Assembly (NCBI GenBank): GCA_016928935.1
Contig: JAFGJU010000147.1
Location: forward strand, 1 to 9,579
Source: Candidatus Eiseniibacteriota bacterium
GTDB lineage: Bacteria > Eisenbacteria > RBG-16-71-46 > JAFGJU01
Length of the DNA: 9,579 nucleotides
Reading direction: 5' to 3'
The translations under genes were made by a program, and so were the position numbers. The notes under the pieces are model-generated. The model had not been told where the DNA came from and did not search any database. It saw nothing but the letters and a program-made list of their open reading frames with translations. Shown one piece after another: positions 5,223-9,579 of this stretch. How positions within the stretch are numbered: the stretch's first letter is position 1; the number at the start of each line of letters is the position of its first letter.

Positions 5223-8200
5223 CTACATCGCCGACCGCCTCAAGTTCCCCGTGTCCCGCGCGAGCCTCCTTTCGCGTCTTATCTGCCACAGCCTCCAGTA
5301 CGTGTAGATGACCGGTATGACCTCGAGGGTCAGGAAGGTGGAGCTTATCAACCCGCCCACCATCGGAGCCGCAATGCGCTTCATCACGTCGGCGCCCACG
5401 CCCTGGGCCCAGAGGAGAGGGAGCAGTCCCATCATGGTCGTGCCGACAGTCATCAGCTTCGGCCTGACGCGCATCACGGTACCCTCCATGTGCGCCCAGA
5501 TGATGTCATTGAGGTCTCGGACCTTGCCGGCCTTCTTGCGCCGCATGTAAGCGTGGTCGAGGTACAGGATCATGACGATGCCTGTCTGAGTTGCCAGTCC
5601 GACCAGCGCAATGATGCCGACGAGCGTGGCCGTCGAGTAGTTGTACCCCAGGAAGTACATCAGCCATATGCTGCCGACCAGGGCGAAGGGAACGGAGACC
5701 AGAACTATCAGAGTCTCGGTGATGTTTCTGAAATTGAGGTACAGCATCAGTATTATCAGGATGAACGTGATCGGGATGACCACCCTCATGCGTTTGGCCA
5801 TGACCTCCAGCAATTCATACTGGCCCGTCCACTTGAGGTAGTAGCCGGCAGGTATTTTCACTTGTCTGGCGACGACCTGCTTTGCCTCCTTCACATAGCC
5901 ACCGATATCCCGCTTGCTCTGGTCCATGTCTACGTAGACGTACCCGACCAGCATGCCGTTTTCGTCCTTTATCATGGGCGGGCCGCTCGCGATGCGAACG
6001 TCCGCGATCTGACCCAGCGGTATGTGAGCGCGCCCCTCGGGCATGGGCACGCCCGTCGCGATTCCGGAGGGCGGCGCGCTGCTTTCGGGCGGCATTTCCC
6101 CCGATTCATTCGCCCCGGTGTTCATGCCGCCCACCCGACTGCCGGAACCCGCGCCCGCGGACGATCCCGTGCCCATGTCGTCGTTCATTTGCGCCTTCGC
6201 CATGACGTTGGAGAAGGCCTCGTAGTCGACAAGAAGATCGCCGCCCGCCAGTCGCAAGGGCGCCCGCTCCGGCATCACGCCGTCCGCGGGTGCGTTCACG
6301 GCCGGCGCGTACAGCAGCCCCATCTTCGGCATTGACTCGGACAGACCGCCGGCGCCGCCCGACGGCAGGGGCACCAGCACCTCTTTCAGTCGGTCGATGT
6401 TCTCCCGCAGCGCGCGCGGATACCGGACGTTGATGCTGAACCGGGTCCGACCCTCTACGGTGACCTCGATAGGCATCCCGCCGATCGCCCCCTCGATCAC
6501 GTACTGGACGTCGCGCATGGACAGCCCGTAGCGGGCGATTTTCGCGCGATCCGGGATTATGTCGATGAAGAAGCCGCCGGTGTTCCGGTCCGAGTATACC
6601 GACCGCGTGCTGGGTATGATTGAGAGCGCCCGCTCCAGCTCCAGGCCTATGTGTTCGATCTCCTGGAGGTCATTTCCAAAGATCTTGACTCCGATGGGCG
6701 TGCGAATGCCCGTGGACAGCATGTCGATGCGCGCCTTTATGGGCATGGTCCAGGCGTTTGTCCAACCCGGCATCTGCATTGCCTTGTCGAATTCGGCGAC
6801 CAGTTCCTTCCAGGTTATCCTGCGCTCTTCCGGCCAGACGGGCCCGAGTGCCTTCTTGACGAGCTCCGGCGCCCAGCCCGAATACCATCTTTCGCGCGGC
6901 ACCTTGCGCCACTGCTCCATCGGCTTCAACTGGACGATCGTCTCCAGCATGCTCAGCGGAGCAGGATCGGTCGCGGTCTCGGAACGGCCCGCCTTTCCGT
7001 AGACCGAGATCACTTCGGGGAACGAGCGAATCACACGGTCCTGGAACTGCATGTACTGTTTGGCCGCCTCGATCGAGATGTTCGGCAGCGTGGTCGGCAT
7101 GTACAGTATGTCGCCCTCGTTCAGCGGAGGCATGAACTCAGACCCGATCTTCGGGACCATGGGCACGGCCGAGATGATCGCGGCCAGGCCTATCGCGATC
7201 GTGGTCTTAGGGTTGCGGAGCGCCACATACACGAACGGCTTGTACAGGCCGATCAGGATGCGGGAGATCGGGTGTTTGGCCTCGTGACGTACTCTTCCCC
7301 GCAGAAAAGTGACCATCAACGCCGGCACGACGGTTATCGAGACGACCGACGCAAAGAACATGGCAAAGGTCTTCGTGTACGCCAGCGGACGGAAGAGCCG
7401 TCCGCCCTGTCCGGTCAGCGCAAATATGGGCAGAAAACCGATAGTGATGATGAGCAGGGCATAGAAGATGGACGGCCCGACCTCCTTTGCGGCGGCGATG
7501 ATGACTTCTCTTCTATCTGCGTGGGGAGGCGCGTTCTCCAGCCGCTTGTGTGCGTTCTCCACCAGGACAATGCTGGCGTCGACCATCGCGCCGATCGCGA
7601 TGGCTATCCCCCCGAGGCTCATGATGTTCGAGTTGACGCCCAGAAGGTACATGGGGATGAACGCCAGCGCGACCGACACCGGAAGCGCGATGATGGGAAC
7701 GATGGCGCTGCCGAAGTGCAAGAGGAAGATGATGATGACCGCCGCAACGACAATCCCCTCTTCCACGAGAGTGCGCTTGAGAGTCCGGATGGACCGCTGA
7801 ATCAAGTTGCTCCTGTCGTACACCGTCCGGAGCTCCACGCCCTCCGGAAACGACGGCCGGAGCTCGTCTATCCTCTGTTTGACCCCGGCGATTACCTCCC
7901 GGGCGTTCTCGCCGTGCCGCATCACGACAGTGCCGCCCACCGTCTCCCCCTGCCCGTCCAGCTCGCCCACTCCGCGACGGATGTCCGGTCCGAAGCTCAC
8001 TCTCGCGACGTTGTCCAACAGAATCGGCGTGCCGCCGCTCGCGCCCAGGCCTATCTGCCGGATGGCGTCGAGACTCCGGACGTAGCCTTTTCCGCGCACG
8101 AAGTATTCGCGCTCCGTCATCTCTATCACCCGGCCGCCCACGTCGTTGTTGCTCGCGCGAATGGCCCTGCTCACGTCGCCGATGGTAAGCCCGTAAGCGC

Positions 8201-8789
8201 GCAGTTTGTCCGGGTCGACTTCCACCTGGTACTGTTTCTGATACCCTCCGACGCTTGCCACCTCGGCGACGCCGGGCACGGAGGCCAGTGCGTAACGCAG
8301 GTTGAAGTCCTGAAAAGTGCGCAGCTCGGACAGGTCGTGTGTGCCGGTTCTGTCCACAAGGGCGTATTGATAGACCCAGCCCACGGACGACGCGTCGGGC
8401 CCGATGACCGGAGTCACGCCCTGCGGTAGTTTTCCCTCGAACTGCTTCATGTATTCGAGCACTCGGCTGCGGGCCCAGTACATGTCGGCGCCTTCTTCGA
8501 ATATCACGTACACGAATGACATGCCGAACATGGAATAGCCTCGCACGGCGCTGACGCGCGGAGCCGACAACAATGCCGTCACGATGGGGTAAGTCACCTG
8601 GTCCTCGACGAGGTCGGGGCTGCGGCCCATCCAATCCGACCACACGATGACCTGGACGTCCGACAGGTCCGGAATCGCGTCAACCGGGGTGTTGACCATC
8701 GAATACCACGCCCCCGCGCAGGCAAACACGGTGCCCACAATGACCGCGGCCCGGTTTCGGGCGCAGAACTCTATTATTCGACTTATCAT
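5223..8789 (-). CDS. cusA: CusA-type Cu(I)/Ag(I) RND efflux pump
   Basis: This is an inner-membrane HME-RND transporter of 1188 residues (E. coli CusA is about 1047) that exports Cu(I)/Ag(I) by proton antiport within a CusCBA-like tripartite complex. The N-terminus MISRIIEFCARNR and the PVDAIPDLSDVQVIV block are typical. Methionines M564 (ILYM), M614 (APLSM) and M690 (RIDM) correspond to E. coli M573, M623 and M672, the three-Met metal site, so copper/silver is favoured over the Co/Zn/Cd CzcA class. D404 in GAMVDA and K1111 in VRPK match relay residues D405 and K984. The position of E939 is Q1068 (GLATQTG). The extra length comes from about 27 residues between M614 and M690 and an insert of about 112 residues (810-921) rich in Met, Gly, Ser and Pro. 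The start at 8789 fits CusA N-termini and lies 22 bp after the cusB stop, with AAAGG 8 nt upstream. An in-frame ATG at 8837 would add 16 atypical residues and overlap cusB. Confidence 0.93.
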   Translation of the reverse strand: MISRIIEFCARNRAAVIVGTVFACAGAWYSMVNTPVDAIPDLSDVQVIVWSDWMGRSPDLVEDQVTYPIVTALLSAPRVSAVRGYSMFGMSFVYVIFEEGADMYWARSRVLEYMKQFEGKLPQGVTPVIGPDASSVGWVYQYALVDRTGTHDLSELRTFQDFNLRYALASVPGVAEVASVGGYQKQYQVEVDPDKLRAYGLTIGDVSRAIRASNNDVGGRVIEMTEREYFVRGKGYVRSLDAIRQIGLGASGGTPILLDNVARVSFGPDIRRGVGELDGQGETVGGTVVMRHGENAREVIAGVKQRIDELRPSFPEGVELRTVYDRSNLIQRSIRTLKRTLVEEGIVVAAVIIIFLLHFGSAIVPIIALPVSVALAFIPMYLLGVNSNIMSLGGIAIAIGAMVDASIVLVENAHKRLENAPPHADRREVIIAAAKEVGPSIFYALLIITIGFLPIFALTGQGGRLFRPLAYTKTFAMFFASVVSITVVPALMVTFLRGRVRHEAKHPISRILIGLYKPFVYVALRNPKTTIAIGLAAIISAVPMVPKIGSEFMPPLNEGDILYMPTTLPNISIEAAKQYMQFQDRVIRSFPEVISVYGKAGRSETATDPAPLSMLETIVQLKPMEQWRKVPRERWYSGWAPELVKKALGPVWPEERRITWKELVAEFDKAMQMPGWTNAWTMPIKARIDMLSTGIRTPIGVKIFGNDLQEIEHIGLELERALSIIPSTRSVYSDRNTGGFFIDIIPDRAKIARYGLSMRDVQYVIEGAIGGMPIEVTVEGRTRFSINVRYPRALRENIDRLKEVLVPLPSGGAGGLSESMPKMGLLYAPAVNAPADGVMPERAPLRLAGGDLLVDYEAFSNVMAKAQMNDDMGTGSSAGAGSGSRVGGMNTGANESGEMPPESSAPPSGIATGVPMPEGRAHIPLGQIADVRIASGPPMIKDENGMLVGYVYVDMDQSKRDIGGYVKEAKQVVARQVKIPAGYYLKWTGQYELLEVMAKRMRVVIPITFILIILMLYLNFRNITETLIVLVSVPFALVGSIWLMYFLGYNYSTATLVGIIALVGLATQTGIVMILYLDHAYMRRKKAGKVRDLNDIIWAHMEGTVMRVRPKLMTVGTTMMGLLPLLWAQGVGADVMKRIAAPMVGGLISSTFLTLEVIPVIYTYWRLWQIRRERRLARDTGNLRRSAM

Positions 8790-8811
8790 CTCTGTTGCCT
8801 TTCGGGGGGCG

Positions 8812-9579
8812 TCATCCGTCGTGCCCCGCGTGAGCATCCGACTGAGTGCTGCCCATCCCGGCCACCGCCGCCTTGAGACGGCTTTCGGAATCGATTAGGA
8901 AGTTGGCGCTCGTTACGATCGGCTCCCCCTCCGACAGGCCGGAGAGGACCTCGACGAAGTCGTTCGTTCTCTTACCCACCCTCACGACACGCGGCTCGAA
9001 GCGGGTGCCGTCGTGCGCGACGAACACGTACTGGAGCCTGCCGTCGTCCATCACTGCTTCGACGGGGACGACTAGGGCTGACTTGCCTCTCCCCTCCAGC
9101 TCGACCTTGGCGTACATGCCCGGACGCAGGCGCATCGAGGGGTTCAAGAATTCGAGACGGACCTTCAGGGTTCTGGTCTTCTCCGACACTGACGGGTACA
9201 TAAACTCCACGCGGCCCGCGAACGTCTCTCCCTCGTAGGCGGCCGTCGTCATCAGGGCCTTCTGTCCGACCCCGACGCTCGGGATGTCCTGCTCGTAGAC
9301 ATCCGCCAGCACCCAGACCCTGCTCAGGTCAACTATCGAAAGGAGGCTCCGGCCGGGACCGACGTACTGGCCCGCGAACACGTTCTTCTGCAGAACATGT
9401 CCGGAAGATGGACTGGACACCCAGATGTCCGAGTTCGGCGTGCCGACAGCCTCCAGCCTGGCCAATTCGTCCGCAGCGACGCCCAGCAGCTCCAGCCGCT
9501 GCCTGGCGGCATCCAGCAGACTCCTGCGGGTACGCGTGAGGTCGTCATCGGCCGCCCCCCGCTCCAACGCCCGGCGAGC
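8812..9579 (-). CDS. cusB: CusB-type periplasmic membrane-fusion protein, C-terminal part
   Basis: The last 255 codons of a CusB-family adaptor are present. The frame is open to the window edge, so the N-terminal signal and metal-binding region lie outside. The apparent start near 9567 is a TTG inside the coding sequence (context ARRALERGAADD), not a true start. Visible parts in order: end of the alpha-helical hairpin (R-R-S-L-L-D-A-A-R-Q-R-L-E-L-L-G-V), the barrel-sandwich half-motif SSPSSGHVLQKNVFAGQYV, the beta-barrel (LSRVWVLADVYEQDIPSV, GETFAGRVEFMYPSV, KTRTLKVRLEFLNP, RLRPGMYAKVEL), the VVPVEAVM strand and the membrane-proximal end (GLSEGEPIVTSANFLIDSESRL). The C-terminus ends in a short His/Asp tail, SDAHAGHDG, which may bind metal. 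It precedes cusA by 22 bp, so the two are almost certainly cotranscribed. CusB links CusA to the outer-membrane channel and delivers metal to the pump. No outer-membrane factor gene is in the window. Confidence 0.92.
   Translation of the reverse strand, partial: ARRALERGAADDDLTRTRRSLLDAARQRLELLGVAADELARLEAVGTPNSDIWVSSPSSGHVLQKNVFAGQYVGPGRSLLSIVDLSRVWVLADVYEQDIPSVGVGQKALMTTAAYEGETFAGRVEFMYPSVSEKTRTLKVRLEFLNPSMRLRPGMYAKVELEGRGKSALVVPVEAVMDDGRLQYVFVAHDGTRFEPRVVRVGKRTNDFVEVLSGLSEGEPIVTSANFLIDSESRLKAAVAGMGSTQSDAHAGHDG

Noticed and set aside
6651..8429. A 592-codon open frame on the plus strand opposite cusA
   Set aside because: It lies wholly antisense to a clear cusA. Its translation is Arg/His/Asp-rich with no domain, as expected from the complementary frame of GC-rich codons.
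8790..8837. Upstream in-frame ATG of cusA adding 16 residues
   Set aside because: It would overlap cusB by 26 bp, and the added residues do not resemble CusA N-termini. MISRIIEFCARNR at 8789 is typical.
9565..9567. TTG as the start of cusB
   Set aside because: The frame stays open to the window edge with CusB-like helical-hairpin residues before it, so this is an internal Leu codon of a truncated gene.

Overview
The window is high-GC bacterial DNA. The Cus-type RND efflux genes and a periplasmic protein with a Sec signal peptide point to a diderm (Gram-negative type) organism. Shine-Dalgarno motifs and sigma70-like promoters are recognisable. ATA (Ile) and AGG (Arg) codons are common despite the high GC, especially in the two plus-strand genes, which is unlike classical high-GC proteobacteria such as Pseudomonas. 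I cannot assign a phylum from the sequence alone.

Layout. Positions 1-336 hold no convincing gene. They contain seven copies of a 16-bp tandem repeat, a pair of imperfect direct repeats and a plausible promoter. On the plus strand follow a flotillin-like SPFH membrane scaffold protein (337-1794) and, after a 197-bp gap, a 792-residue protein (1992-4370). That protein joins a complete fold-type I aspartate-family aminotransferase to a C-terminal domain resembling HPr kinase/PEP carboxykinase. A strong GC hairpin lies between these genes and the convergent minus-strand cluster.

The minus-strand cluster reads from the right edge leftward. It comprises cusB (membrane-fusion protein, 5' end outside the window), cusA (Cu(I)/Ag(I) RND pump) and, 117 bp further on, a small secreted DUF3347-type protein with its own good promoter and a strong ribosome-binding site. 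Together these look like a copper/silver export module. CusA would move Cu(I)/Ag(I) through CusB to an outer-membrane channel, probably encoded beyond the right edge. The DUF3347 protein may bind metal or act as an accessory factor in the periplasm. CusA keeps the three-methionine substrate site, but it carries a Met-rich insert of about 112 residues and a Gln at a position where E. coli CusA has a proton-relay Glu.

The most unusual gene is the aminotransferase-kinase fusion. Its substrate and role cannot be deduced here, and nothing in the window links the flotillin/aminotransferase pair to the metal-efflux genes.
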